DNA from: Thiocapsa roseilacustris
GTDB lineage: Bacteria; Pseudomonadota; Gammaproteobacteria; Chromatiales; Chromatiaceae
Direction of reading: 5' to 3'
NCBI RefSeq assembly: GCF_041903755.1
Contig: NZ_JBBWVE010000004.1
Coordinates: 124,001 to 188,000 of the forward strand
DNA: 64,000 nucleotides
Shown here: positions 9,214-18,070 of the stretch, piece by piece
Numbering within the stretch: position 1 is the stretch's first letter
How the letters are laid out: every line of letters starts with the position of its first letter
The notes under the pieces: generated by a model
The model's database searches: none
Seen by the model: the letters and a program-made list of their open reading frames with translations, nothing else
Told to the model about the DNA's origin: nothing
Made by a program: the position numbers and the translations under genes

Positions 9214-9669
9214 ATGAGAACCATGACTGGCGTCCTGCTTGCACTCGCCCTCGCAACCCCCGCACTCGCGCATGACGACGCCACGCTGGACGCGACGCCG
9301 TCCCCGAACGGCGGTCAGATCCGCATGTCCGGACCCTACCATTTCGAGCTGGTGCTCGGCGACAACGAGGTCAGCGTCTATCTCACCGACCACGCCGATA
9401 CTCCCGTGCCGAGCGAGGGCGTCGGCGGCAACCTGATCATCATGAGCGGCGAGCGCGTGACGATCCCCGTCGTCCCGACAGGCGACAACAAACTCACCGG
9501 CCAAGGCACCTTCGAGAAGCGCCAGGACATGAAGGCAATCGTGTCGCTGAACTTCCCGGACGGCAACAGCTGGCAGGCCCGATTCACACCGGGCACCCGC
9601 GTCGGATCGGATCAATCCGCAGCCGTCGATCCAGCGACCGACGGCGACGACCACGCCCACCATCACTAA
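9214..9669 (+). CDS. Exported His-rich putative metal-binding protein
   Basis: A 151-residue precursor with a clear signal peptide (residues 1-19, cleavage after ALA before HDD). The mature part has no domain I can name. It starts HDDATLD and ends in a DDHAHHH tail, both plausible metal ligands, and the middle looks like a small beta-rich domain. The ATG at 9214 follows a GGAGAG ribosome site; longer upstream frames lack a signal sequence. It is divergent from the CopRS-like pair across the operator at 9007-9022, so periplasmic copper or silver buffering is a reasonable inference. Its stop codon TAA forms the left edge of a palindromic repeat. Confidence 0.75.
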   Translation: MRTMTGVLLALALATPALAHDDATLDATPSPNGGQIRMSGPYHFELVLGDNEVSVYLTDHADTPVPSEGVGGNLIIMSGERVTIPVVPTGDNKLTGQGTFEKRQDMKAIVSLNFPDGNSWQARFTPGTRVGSDQSAAVDPATDGDDHAHHH

Positions 9670-9752
9670 ACCGCGTCCAGAGCGACATGCGTCGTTATCA
9701 TGTTGTATTCGGCCTTGGGGATTTCACCGACCTTGGCGGAGACGCGGTTTAA
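9668..9752. repeat. Palindromic element, module A (AAACCGCGTC...GACGCGGTTT)
   Basis: An 83-bp unit with inverted ends AAACCGCGTCC and GGAGACGCGGTTT. It starts inside the stop codon of the preceding gene and ends 17 bp before the stop of the convergent gene at 9769. A near-identical module A lies at 54565-54647. Confidence 0.85.
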
Positions 9753-9768
9753 TCGCGGAGCCGACCGA

Positions 9769-10314
9769 TCAGCGCTCGTTCCGATCGCCTGCCGCGGTTT
9801 CATCCGATGGCATCATGGCCCCGAGCAGTCCCTTCAGAAGATCGATCGGCGCGGGCGGACAGCCCGGAATCTTCACATCCACCGGGATGACGTTCTCGAC
9901 CGCACCGCAGGAGGCATAAGAGACACCGATCTCGCCGCCGTCGCAGGCGCAGGTCCCGGCGGCGATCACGAATTTGGGTGACGGGGTGGCGCGCCAGGCG
10001 CGGCGCAGTGCGGTCTCCATGTGCCGCGAGACCGGTCCGGTCACGAGCAGCACGTCGGCATGACGGGGCGAGGCAACGAAGTGGATACCGAAGCGCTCTA
10101 CATCATAGAAAGGGTTATTGAGCGCATGGATCTCCAGCTCGCAGCCGTTGCAGGAGCCCGCGTCGACCTGGCGGATGGCGAGACTGCCGGCGAAGCGCGC
10201 ATCGATCTGTCGGCGCACCTCGATCCCGAGCCGTTCCAGCTCCGCATCGTCGTGTGAAGGCGCGGCCTCGGCGACGACACCGGTGCGGAAAGATTGCTTA
10301 AGAATTCGGAACAT
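9769..10314 (-). CDS. hyfI: NuoB/HyfI-like Fe-S subunit of a hydrogenase-4-like complex
   Basis: A 181-residue small subunit that should carry the proximal [4Fe-4S] cluster passing electrons within the peripheral arm. Cluster ligands are present: C55 and C58 in GSCNGC, C122 in GTCACDGG, and C152 in PGCPPAP. The ATG at 10314 gives the usual MFRILKQS-type N-terminus; a longer frame starts within a palindromic repeat and was not used. It is the last gene of the minus-strand complex and is separated from the large subunit gene by about 760 bp of repeats and an antitoxin gene. Its partner large subunit lacks hydrogenase cysteines, so the electron acceptor is not a NiFe site. Confidence 0.9.
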   Translation of the reverse strand: MFRILKQSFRTGVVAEAAPSHDDAELERLGIEVRRQIDARFAGSLAIRQVDAGSCNGCELEIHALNNPFYDVERFGIHFVASPRHADVLLVTGPVSRHMETALRRAWRATPSPKFVIAAGTCACDGGEIGVSYASCGAVENVIPVDVKIPGCPPAPIDLLKGLLGAMMPSDETAAGDRNER

Positions 10315-10317
10315 GCT

Positions 10318-10512
10318 GAACCGCGTCTCGTAGTAATACGGAAGAGTGATCGCCAACCGCGATGGCGAGGATACCCATGAACCCTGTGCATGACGCGGTT
10401 CAGAAAAAAAGCATTCAATATCCTGAACCGCGCCCGCTCCGGCGTCCGTTGATGGCCGTGAGGTCGAACCGAACCAGGAAGGGCGCCTGTCGTATAGAGG
10501 CGCGGTTCAGAA
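10318..10512. repeat. Paired palindromic modules, TGAACCGCG subfamily (copy 1)
   Basis: Two palindromes: about 10318-10405 (GAACCGCGTC ... GACGCGGTTC) and about 10424-10511 (GAACCGCGCC ... GGCGCGGTTC). They are joined by an A-rich spacer ending TTCAATATCCT. The pair lies directly before the hyfI-like start. A second pair with the same spacer lies at 10896-11073, so the antitoxin gene between them is flanked by direct copies. Confidence 0.8.
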
Positions 10513-10515
10513 GCT

Positions 10516-10737
10516 TCATGCCAACCACTCATCGGCATCCGCGACGGCAGCGTCGATGAAGTCCATCAATCCCTGATCCGCCGGATCCGCCTGCGCAACC
10601 GCGATCGATTGGCGACGACACACCTCGGAGAACCCCGGCTGGTTTGTATCGGGCATCCAGATCTGCAAGGGCCTCAGTCCGGCCGCTCGAAGCGAATCGC
10701 GCCGCTTCCGAACACTTTCGTTGGCGGGTGGCGTCAT
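10516..10737 (-). CDS. MazE-like antitoxin, DUF3018 family (orphan)
   Basis: A 73-residue protein matching the DUF3018 antitoxin pattern: RKRRDSLRAAGLRPLQIWMPDT, PGFSEVCRRQS and a C-terminal acidic DAAVADADEWLA tail that would bind a MazF toxin. In intact loci the toxin start overlaps or closely follows the antitoxin stop. Here only a palindromic element follows, and I find no MazF reading frame within 200 bp. It therefore looks like a remnant antitoxin. It sits inside the hydrogenase-4-like operon between two copies of the same repeat pair, which suggests that it arrived with them or was trapped by them. Confidence 0.8.
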   Translation of the reverse strand: MTPPANESVRKRRDSLRAAGLRPLQIWMPDTNQPGFSEVCRRQSIAVAQADPADQGLMDFIDAAVADADEWLA

Positions 10738-10895
10738 GGGAGTCTCCAGGGAATCGTTAGGCTTTTTCCCGTGAAATAGTCATCCCGACTCCGCATGCCG
10801 GGAAGACCTTTTGGGACCAGGGGCGAATGAATTCGCCCCTACACGCATGTCGATCCTTTCCCGAAATCACCTGACATGTCGCTTATGCCGAACGC

Positions 10896-11073
10896 CAGGC
10901 GCATCAATAGCCAATTGATAGCCGCGATGACAAGGATACCTACGAATCCTCTGCATAACGCAGTTCCGAAAAAAGCTTTCAATATCCTGAACCGCGCCTG
11001 CGAAAACATTCGTTGATGAGCGCGAGTCCGAGCCGAGCGGCCAACCCCGCATGTGCTAAAGGGGCGCGGTTCA
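10896..11073. repeat. Paired palindromic modules, TGAACCGCG subfamily (copy 2)
   Basis: The first module is decayed at its left edge (about 10896-10975). The second is good: GAACCGCGCC at about 10990 to GGCGCGGTTC at 11072. The A-rich spacer matches the one in the copy at 10318-10512. The right end includes the stop codon of the large subunit gene (TCA 11071-11073). Confidence 0.75.
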
Positions 11074-12705
11074 GAGGTCCACCCCCGCATACGACCCATT
11101 AACCGACTTATTGCACACCGGAAAGTCGGGGACAATGTTGCCGTGGATCAGCCGCTCCAGGGCCGGCCAGGTGAACCAGCTCGGGTCGCGCGGAAAGAAG
11201 CGGGCGATCCGGCCCTCTGCGGCGAAGCGCACGAAGCAGAGGATCTCGCCGCGCCAGCCTTCGATCAGGCCCAGGCCCATGGCGCCCTCCTCCGGTCGCG
11301 GGAAGGGTGCGGCGATCTCACCCTCCGGCAGGGCATCGAACAGGCGATCGAGCATCCAGAGACTGGCACGGACCTCCTTCATGCGGACCCGCACACGGGC
11401 GGCGACATCGCCGGCCGTCTCGTCCGGGATCTCGACGTTCACCTGATCGTACGGCGCATAGGGGTTGTCGCGGCGGACATCGAACGTCAGCCCGCTGGCC
11501 TTGCCCACATAGCCGGTGCAGCCGAGCGCGCACGCGTCGGCTTGCGCGAGGATGCCGGTGCCGATCAGCCGATCGTCGAGCGAGGGATGGTCGTCGACGA
11601 TCGCGAACAGGGGCTCGATGGCCTTGTGCAGGGCCGCATGGTCCAGACGCAGCTCGCGGAAGGCCGTCTCCGAGAGATCGCAGGCAACGCCGCCGGGGAT
11701 CAGCGTGTTCATCATCAGGCGGTGGCCGAAGAGTGCGGCGCTGCGGCGCTGCCACTGCTCGCGCAGCCGGGCGCATTGGATGTGGGCGAAGGCGAATCCG
11801 ACATCGTTGCAGATGGCGCCGATGTCGCCGAGATGATTGGCGATGCGCTCACGCTCGGCCAGGATGGCGCGCAGGCTCATCGCGCGCGGCGGCGGCGCGC
11901 AACCGGCGGCGCGTTCCATCGCCTGGGCGGCGGCCCAGGCGTGGGCAACGGTCGAGTCGCCCGAGACACGCCCGGCGAGTCGCATCAGACCCTGCGGATC
12001 GCGCCCGACGGCGAGCTTCTCGATCCCGCGATGGACATAGCCGAGGCGCTCCTCGAGACGCAAAACGTCCTCGCCTGCGGCCTGGAAGCGGAAGTGTCCT
12101 GGCTCGATGATGCCGGCATGGACGGGGCCGACCGGGATCTCGTAGACGCCGCTGCCCTGGATGCGGGTGAAGGGGTAGTCGACATCGGCCGGGGTGCGCC
12201 GCGTGCTGCGCCCTTCGATCGGGAAATCCGCGCGCAGGGGAAAGTCATCGGTCGACCAGGCCTGATGGCGGGTCCAACGTCGATCGTCCGGATGCCCGAA
12301 AAAGCGCACGCCGGTCAGGTCTTGGGCATGGCGTTCCAGGCGATCGACGCCGGGGTAAACCGGCGTGTGCGAGCCCAGATCCGGGTGTGCTTGCGGCACC
12401 AGGGTTTGCAGGATCAGATAGTCGCCGCCCTGCTCCAGACACGCCTGGACACGGATGGCCGGACCTTCGATCCCAGTCCCGCTCTCGGCCCCGCTCTCCA
12501 TCGGGCCAGCCCCGAGCGGATCGGCCCAGAGGCCGGCGTGTCTGAGCCCCATCGCCGCGGCGATCTTGCCTGCCGGCCCCCAGTCCTCGGCATCGAGCTC
12601 CAGACAATGGGCCGGGGCCAGGGCGCGGGCGTCGCCGTGTCGGGCGATCACATGATCGTCCTCGAGCCGGGCCAGAAACTCGGACAGCCAGTCGAAACGG
12701 CTCAT
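11071..12705 (-). CDS. hyfG: NuoCD/HyfG-like large subunit lacking NiFe ligands
   Basis: A 544-residue fusion of a NuoC-like N-terminal domain (about 1-165) and a NuoD/hydrogenase large-subunit domain. The GPVHAGIIEPGHFRF stretch (about 193-207) is typical of hydrogenase-4 large subunits. The L1 position reads AGRVSGDSTVAH (about 244-255) with no cysteine, where real hydrogenases have RxCGxC. The C-terminus reads CNKSVNGSYAGVDL instead of ending in DPCxxC. It therefore cannot bind a NiFe site and belongs with hydrogenase-related (Ehr-type) complexes. The ATG at 12705 overlaps the previous stop by 4 bp. The role is probably proton- or sodium-coupled electron transfer, perhaps to quinone; donor and acceptor are unknown. 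Confidence 0.9.
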   Translation of the reverse strand: MSRFDWLSEFLARLEDDHVIARHGDARALAPAHCLELDAEDWGPAGKIAAAMGLRHAGLWADPLGAGPMESGAESGTGIEGPAIRVQACLEQGGDYLILQTLVPQAHPDLGSHTPVYPGVDRLERHAQDLTGVRFFGHPDDRRWTRHQAWSTDDFPLRADFPIEGRSTRRTPADVDYPFTRIQGSGVYEIPVGPVHAGIIEPGHFRFQAAGEDVLRLEERLGYVHRGIEKLAVGRDPQGLMRLAGRVSGDSTVAHAWAAAQAMERAAGCAPPPRAMSLRAILAERERIANHLGDIGAICNDVGFAFAHIQCARLREQWQRRSAALFGHRLMMNTLIPGGVACDLSETAFRELRLDHAALHKAIEPLFAIVDDHPSLDDRLIGTGILAQADACALGCTGYVGKASGLTFDVRRDNPYAPYDQVNVEIPDETAGDVAARVRVRMKEVRASLWMLDRLFDALPEGEIAAPFPRPEEGAMGLGLIEGWRGEILCFVRFAAEGRIARFFPRDPSWFTWPALERLIHGNIVPDFPVCNKSVNGSYAGVDL

Positions 12706-14198
12706 AGCAGGCTGCTCCCCGTAATGAGTTGCGTCGCCCGGTTCAGCCATTGCGCAAGGAAGCCGGGAATCGCAAGCCCGAGCCAGAGCACCAGTCCCAG
12801 ATGGACGACGACCGGGATCATGTTGGCCTGAACAGGCTGTTGGCCTTCGGGCCGGGTGCCGTAAACCATCGGGTGCAGGTGCCGGAAGAGCCCGGCGAAG
12901 GCGATGGCCAGACCGGTCACGAGCGGGAGCGTCAGCCAGGGCTGCGCCTGCATGGTGGCGGTGAGCAGCAGGAACTCGCTGGTGAAGACCCCGAACGGCG
13001 GGAAGCCGGCGATGGCGGCCACGCCGATCAGCAGCGACCAGCCGACCGCCGGCTGGGTGCGGATGAGTCCGCGGATCTTCTCGATCCCCTGACTTCCAGC
13101 GATGTGCGCGGCATGACCGACAGTGACGAAGATGGCGGATTTGGTGAGCGAATGCACCAGCATGTGCAGCAGCGCGCCGAAGGTGGCGAGCGGGCCGCCG
13201 AGTCCGAACGCGAAGGTCATCAGCCCCATGTGTTCGATGGAGGAGTAGCTGAACAGACGCTTGATGTCGCGCTGGCGATGCAGAAAGAGCGCGGCGACCG
13301 TGAAGGAGACCAGCCCGAAACCCATCAGCAAGGCGCCCGCCAGGTGCGGCGAGTCGGTCGCCGCCAGCGAGCCGTCGACCAGCATCTTGAAACGCACCAG
13401 GGCATAGAGGGCGACGTTCAGCAGCAACCCGGAAAGCACGGCGGACATGGGTGTCGGCCCCTCGGAGTGGGCGTCGGGCAGCCACTGGTGCATGGGCACC
13501 AGGCCGATCTTGGTGCCGTAGCCCACCAGCAGGAAGACGAAGGCGATGCGCATCACTGTGGGGTCGAGCGCCGCGGCATGGGTGTGAAGGCTGCTCCAGA
13601 TCAGTCCGGCACCGGGCTCGGCAAGCGCGCCGAAATCGACATGCTGGGCGGCGAAATAGGTCAGCACGGTGCCGAACAGGGCGAGCGCGATGCCCACACC
13701 GCAGAGGATGAAATACTTCCAGGCCGCCTCGATCGCCTCGGGTGTGCGATAGAGCGAAACGAGCAGGACGGTGGCCAGGGTCGCGCCCTCGACCGCCACC
13801 CAGAGGACACCCAGGTTGTCGGTGGTGAGCGCCGTCAGCATCGTCAGCATGAAGGTCTGATACATGCTGTGATAGACGCGCATGCCGCCCAGATAGACGC
13901 GACCCTCGGCACGGACATGGCGCATGTAAGGTCGCGAGAAGATCGATGTGGTCAGGCCGACGAAGGCGGTCAAGGCGACCAGATAGACGTTAAAGGCATC
14001 GACCCGAAAGCCGATGCCGATCAGTTGGCCGAAGACCTCGCCGTCGATGGCCACCGTCCAGGCCAACCAGCCGGCCGCGACCAGCGTCAGCGCCGAGACG
14101 GCGAGGTTCAGCCAGCCACCCCAGACGGGCGGCCGGACCAGGGCCAGCAGGAGCGCACCCAGCAGAGGCGTGAGCAGGGTGAGCAGGAGTGCGGTCAC
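12702..14198 (-). CDS. hyfF: HyfF/NuoN-like antiporter-type membrane subunit
   Basis: A 498-residue polytopic membrane protein of the Mrp/Nuo antiporter family (proton_antipo_M domain). The conserved GYGTKIGLVPMHQWLPDAHSEGPTPMSA segment contains the functional Lys and the broken-helix Pro. The ALFLHRQRDIKRLFSYSSIEHMG stretch is also typical of this family. It should form one ion-translocating channel. The start is GTG, with GTGA overlapping the upstream stop, and the stop overlaps the next ATG, so the block is translationally coupled. Confidence 0.9.
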   Translation of the reverse strand: MTALLLTLLTPLLGALLLALVRPPVWGGWLNLAVSALTLVAAGWLAWTVAIDGEVFGQLIGIGFRVDAFNVYLVALTAFVGLTTSIFSRPYMRHVRAEGRVYLGGMRVYHSMYQTFMLTMLTALTTDNLGVLWVAVEGATLATVLLVSLYRTPEAIEAAWKYFILCGVGIALALFGTVLTYFAAQHVDFGALAEPGAGLIWSSLHTHAAALDPTVMRIAFVFLLVGYGTKIGLVPMHQWLPDAHSEGPTPMSAVLSGLLLNVALYALVRFKMLVDGSLAATDSPHLAGALLMGFGLVSFTVAALFLHRQRDIKRLFSYSSIEHMGLMTFAFGLGGPLATFGALLHMLVHSLTKSAIFVTVGHAAHIAGSQGIEKIRGLIRTQPAVGWSLLIGVAAIAGFPPFGVFTSEFLLLTATMQAQPWLTLPLVTGLAIAFAGLFRHLHPMVYGTRPEGQQPVQANMIPVVVHLGLVLWLGLAIPGFLAQWLNRATQLITGSSLL

Positions 14199-14893
14199 GG
14201 GCGCTCCTCCCCCGCCATCTCGGCCGTCTCGCTCAGCCGATTGAGCCGATCCACGTCCAGCGAGTCGATGCTCTGGCGGATCTGCAGGAAGAAGACCCCG
14301 AACAGGACCATGGCGACCAGGACGTCGAAGGCGACGCCCAGCTCGACAATCAAGGGCATGCCGCCGGTCGCCGAGACGGCGGCGAGGAAGAGCCCGTTCT
14401 CGATCGACATGAACCCCAGCACCTGGGCGACCGCCTGGTGGCGCACCACCATCATCAAAAAGCCGATCAGGACCACCGCAAGACTGATAGCGAGGATGTT
14501 GCGGGTGAAGGCCTGCTCCTCGGCCACCATCGGCAGGACCAGCCAGGAGCTGAAGATCACCAGGCCGACCGCCGCCATGATGGACAGGGTCGGACGCTGT
14601 AGGGCCTCGGTGTGCCGCTCCAGCTCGAGCCGGCGGACCTGTCGGTGGAGCATCGCCGGGATCACCAGCGCCTTGAGGAGCAGCGTCAACCCGGCCGAGA
14701 AATACAGATGATGGACCTCGCCGCTCAGCGCCACGACCGCGGTGACCGCAGCGACCAGGGCGCCCTGCCAGGCGAAGGCATGGATCGCCGAGACCAGCCG
14801 ACTCTGCGCCAGCAGGACAAAGGAGAGGAAAAGCACCAGGGCGGCCAGCAGGACCACCAACTGTTGCAGCAGCGGCAACGCCGGGAGGTTCAT
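14195..14893 (-). CDS. hyfE: HyfE-like membrane subunit (NuoK-related)
   Basis: A 232-residue hydrophobic protein with about seven membrane segments and a C-terminal NuoK-like half (VLGFMSIENGLFLAAV; the Glu is the conserved intramembrane acid). It links the NuoH-like and antiporter-like parts of hydrogenase-4 type complexes. The ATG at 14893 overlaps the upstream stop (ATGA) and its own stop overlaps the next GTG. A frame open far upstream is the NuoH gene read out of frame. Confidence 0.88.
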   Translation of the reverse strand: MNLPALPLLQQLVVLLAALVLFLSFVLLAQSRLVSAIHAFAWQGALVAAVTAVVALSGEVHHLYFSAGLTLLLKALVIPAMLHRQVRRLELERHTEALQRPTLSIMAAVGLVIFSSWLVLPMVAEEQAFTRNILAISLAVVLIGFLMMVVRHQAVAQVLGFMSIENGLFLAAVSATGGMPLIVELGVAFDVLVAMVLFGVFFLQIRQSIDSLDVDRLNRLSETAEMAGEERP

Positions 14894-15855
14894 GCCCCGA
14901 CCTCCAGGATCACGTGACTCAAGAGTCCGAGGAGCGCCAGCAGCAAGGCGAGATTCAGAAAAGCCGGGACACGGAACAGACGCATCTTCGCCAGGACCGT
15001 CTCGGCCACCGCCAGTGCGGCCCCGAGCACCGCCAGCTTGAGCAGGATGGCGCCCAAGCCGATCGCCAGCGACAGGGGGGCCGGATCCGTCGCGATCCCC
15101 CAGGGAAAGAAGATGTTGGCGACCAACACACCGTAGAGCAGGAGCTTGATCTGAGCGGCCCACTCCATCAGGGCCAGGTGCCGACCCGAGTATTCGAGCA
15201 CCATGGCCTCGTGGACCATGGTCAGCTCCAGGTGGGTCGTCGGATTGTCGACCGGGATGCGACCCGTCTCGGCGAGCGCCACCAGCGTCAGCCCGGCAAA
15301 GGCGAAGAGATAGGAGGGGCGCAGAACGAAGGCGTCGCCCAGATGATTCGCGATGAGGCTGCCCAGATTGGTGCTGTGGGCAGTCATGGCGAGGGTGAAG
15401 ACCGCCATCAGCATCGCGGGCTCGGCCAGGGCGGAGATCATCATCTCGCGCGAGGCGCCCATGCCGCCGAAGGCGGTGCCTACGTCCATGCCGGCAAGGG
15501 CCAGAAAGACGCGCGCCAGGGCCAGCAGCCCGGCCAGGACGATGATGTCGGCGACCACTGCGGTCGGCAGATCGATGGTCAGGAGCGGCACCGTCGCCGC
15601 CGCCAGCCAGGTGGCGACGAAGACCACGGAGGGTGCGGCACGAAACAGAGACGAAGCGGTATGGGCGACACGGGCCTCCTTGAAGAGCAGCTTGCGCAGC
15701 TCGCGATAGGGCTGAAAGGCCGATGCCCCGCGCCGGTTCTGCAAGCGCGCCTTGACCTTGCGGATCCAGCCCACCAGAAGCGGGGCGAGCGCCGGAAACA
15801 GGAGCGCCTGCACGAAGGCAAGCAGCCAGGCGGATGGAGTGAGGATGTCGACCAT
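14890..15855 (-). CDS. hyfC: HyfC/NuoH-like membrane subunit
   Basis: A 321-residue membrane protein of the NuoH/HycD family, which joins the peripheral arm to the membrane arm and forms part of the quinone cavity in complex I. The conserved AETGRIPVDNPTTHLELTMVHEAMVLEYSG segment is intact, with the acidic residues facing the cavity. A clean ATG at 15855 starts it. Immediately upstream, a 191-bp pair of palindromic modules separates it from the NuoL-like gene, so co-transcription must pass through strong hairpins. Confidence 0.92.
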   Translation of the reverse strand: MVDILTPSAWLLAFVQALLFPALAPLLVGWIRKVKARLQNRRGASAFQPYRELRKLLFKEARVAHTASSLFRAAPSVVFVATWLAAATVPLLTIDLPTAVVADIIVLAGLLALARVFLALAGMDVGTAFGGMGASREMMISALAEPAMLMAVFTLAMTAHSTNLGSLIANHLGDAFVLRPSYLFAFAGLTLVALAETGRIPVDNPTTHLELTMVHEAMVLEYSGRHLALMEWAAQIKLLLYGVLVANIFFPWGIATDPAPLSLAIGLGAILLKLAVLGAALAVAETVLAKMRLFRVPAFLNLALLLALLGLLSHVILEVGA

Positions 15856-15856
15856 T

Positions 15857-16047
15857 AAACCGCGTCCAGAGCAAGATGCTTACTTTCGATTGAGATCGAC
15901 GTTTGGTGTATCCACGACCCTGAGCGGGGACGCGGTTTAAACTTTTATATTTTTTAATACTTTAAACCGCGCCAGCTCTAACGGTCGTCAAGTCTGCCGG
16001 GGCCGATCCCATCCAAAAACATCGCGTACCGCGCTGGGCGCGGTTTA
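15857..16047. repeat. Paired palindromic modules A+B, TTAAACCGCG subfamily
   Basis: Module A (15857-15940, AAACCGCGTCC ... GGACGCGGTTT), then an AT-rich spacer, then module B (15964-16047, AAACCGCGCC ... GGCGCGGTTT). The same order and spacing occur at 28473-28799, 32547-32883 and 54565-54755. It sits inside the operon between the hyfC- and hyfB-like genes. Confidence 0.88.
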
Positions 16048-16054
16048 AATCCGC

Positions 16055-18070
16055 TCACGCGGAGACGATCCACAGCAGGACCAGAAGGGTCACCAGGGTC
16101 CAACCCAGATAGACGCGCACATTGCCCGACTGCAGACGGACCACGCGTCGCGCCGCGGCCTCGACCAGACGGGCCAGGGGCAGATAAAGCGCGTCCCAAC
16201 TGCGGTCGCCGATCTTGATCTGATGGCGCATCCCGCCGTCGTCGCGCGCGGCCTGCGTCTCCTCGACCCGGAACAGCAGCGCGAAGACCCGCCGCACCGG
16301 TTGGGCGAAGGCGGTCGCGGTGTATTGCATCCGCGCCGTCGGCGGTGCGAAACCGCAGTCCCAGGCATCGCAGCGGCGCACCCGGCGCACGCCGACGTGG
16401 TGCAGGCCCCAGACCACGAGAACGGCGATGGCGATGAGCAGCACCGTCACCAGAGGCGCGCTGTAGCTGGCCGTTTCGAACACATCGGGCACCAGCCAGA
16501 GCCAGCCTTGGCTGCCTGCGTCGGGCAGCCCGCCGCCGAGGACCTGGCGCGGGACGGCGTCGATCAGACCGATGACCAGGGTCGGAAAGAGACCGAGCAG
16601 CACACAGAGAACGGCGAGCAGCCCCTGCCCGGCGCGGATCCCCCAAGGCCCGGGCCGGGCGCGGCGCACATGCCGACTGCGCGCCTGACCGAGGAAGGCG
16701 ATGCCGTAAACCTTCACGAAGGTCGCCGCCACCAAGGCGCCGGTGAGCGCCAGCACGGCGGTCGCGATCGGGATGAGGCTGCGCATGACGCCGCTGTCGA
16801 GCTGCCAGGCCTGCAGGGCGGCCTGGAAGGTCAGCCATTCGGAGACGAATCCGTTGAAGGGCGGCAGTGCCGCGATCGACAGACACCCGATCAGGAAAAA
16901 GAGCCCCGTCCAAGGCATGCGCCGCAGCAGACCGCCCATCTGCTCCAGATCCCGCTCGTGGGTGCTGTGCAGGATGGAGCCGGCGCCGAGAAAGAGCAGG
17001 CCCTTGAAGAGGGCATGATTGAGCGCGTGATAGAGCGCCGCGACGAAGGCGAGCGCGCCCGGCAGCGGATGGCCGGTGTCGATGAAGATCAGCGCCAAAC
17101 CCAGTCCGATAAAGACGATGCCCAGATTCTCGACCGATGAATAGGCGAGCAGGCGTTTCAGATCGGTCTGCATCAGCGCAAAGAGCGCGCCCGTGAGCGC
17201 CGAGAGGCAGCCGATCGCCAGCACCGCCATCCCCCAGGTCCACTGGACATCGCCGATCAGATCGAAGACGACGCGGATGAAGCCGTAGACCGCCACCTTG
17301 AGCATGACGCCGGACATCAGGGCCGAGATGTAGGACGGCGCGGCCGGATGGGCCTCGGGCAGCCAAGCGTGCAGCGGCACCAGACCGGCCTTCATGCCGA
17401 AGCCGAGGAAGACCAACCCGAACGCGATGCTGGCCCAAGCCGGCGACAGCTCGGCAGCGCGCATAGACGCAAAGGCGAAACCCTCGCCGAAAGAGGCCAG
17501 CACACCGAACCCGAGCAGGATGCTCAAACCCCCGACATGGGCCATCAGCAGATAGAGAAAAGCCGCGCGTCGGTTAGCCGCCTGCTCATGCTGAAAGGCG
17601 ACCAGGAAGTAGGACGCCAGCGACATGACCTCCCAGGCGATCATGAAGAGAAAGGCGTCGTCGGCCAGAACGACCAGGAGCATCCCGGCGAGGAAGAGCC
17701 CGGTGAAACCGCCGAGTGCGACCAGCGAATCCCGGCCCTGCTCGAGACCGCGCACGTAGGCCGGCCCGTAGAGCCCGACCGCGCTGGTCACCAGACCGAT
17801 CAGGAGCAGAAAGAACCCGGCGAGTGCATCGAGACGCAGATGCCAAGGCAGCCAAGGCAGTCCCAGGGGCAAGGTCGCCGTCGCCGCGCCGCCCGACAAC
17901 AAGGCGCCCAATCCCGCGACGATCGCCGCGACACCGCAGAGACCGGTCAGCGGCATGGCCGCGAAGCGCACCACCTTGGGGAAACGCGCCGTCAGCAGAG
18001 AGACTGCGGCCGACCCGAGGGCGAGCGCCACCGCGAGTCCGGCGATGGTCAGAGCGGTCTCGATCCTCAT
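16055..18070 (-). CDS. hyfB: HyfB/NuoL-like antiporter-type membrane subunit
   Basis: A 671-residue polytopic protein of the NuoL/HycC family. The antiporter core includes the MSLASYFLVAFQHE region, GFGMKAGLVPLHAWLPEAHPAAPSYISALMSGV with the key Lys and Pro, and the LLAYSSVENLG helix. It should translocate protons or sodium. It starts at ATG 18070, whose first bases overlap the XRE gene stop, which suggests coupled expression. Together with the four membrane partners it gives a complex I-like membrane arm with two antiporter-like subunits. Confidence 0.92.
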   Translation of the reverse strand: MRIETALTIAGLAVALALGSAAVSLLTARFPKVVRFAAMPLTGLCGVAAIVAGLGALLSGGAATATLPLGLPWLPWHLRLDALAGFFLLLIGLVTSAVGLYGPAYVRGLEQGRDSLVALGGFTGLFLAGMLLVVLADDAFLFMIAWEVMSLASYFLVAFQHEQAANRRAAFLYLLMAHVGGLSILLGFGVLASFGEGFAFASMRAAELSPAWASIAFGLVFLGFGMKAGLVPLHAWLPEAHPAAPSYISALMSGVMLKVAVYGFIRVVFDLIGDVQWTWGMAVLAIGCLSALTGALFALMQTDLKRLLAYSSVENLGIVFIGLGLALIFIDTGHPLPGALAFVAALYHALNHALFKGLLFLGAGSILHSTHERDLEQMGGLLRRMPWTGLFFLIGCLSIAALPPFNGFVSEWLTFQAALQAWQLDSGVMRSLIPIATAVLALTGALVAATFVKVYGIAFLGQARSRHVRRARPGPWGIRAGQGLLAVLCVLLGLFPTLVIGLIDAVPRQVLGGGLPDAGSQGWLWLVPDVFETASYSAPLVTVLLIAIAVLVVWGLHHVGVRRVRRCDAWDCGFAPPTARMQYTATAFAQPVRRVFALLFRVEETQAARDDGGMRHQIKIGDRSWDALYLPLARLVEAAARRVVRLQSGNVRVYLGWTLVTLLVLLWIVSA

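Noticed and set aside
10360..10515. MazF toxin after the DUF3018 antitoxin
   Set aside because: The minus strand after the antitoxin stop is palindromic repeat. The frame starting at its ATGA encodes only about 35 residues without MazF motifs.
11071..12705. Active NiFe hydrogenase large subunit
   Set aside because: Both cysteine pairs needed to bind nickel and iron are absent at the L1 and L2 positions.
12729..14711. 660-codon plus-strand frame opposite the hydrogenase-4-like membrane genes
   Set aside because: The translation is rich in Gln/His/Arg/Gly, as expected from antisense of membrane proteins. The minus-strand genes have clear family motifs and overlapping starts.
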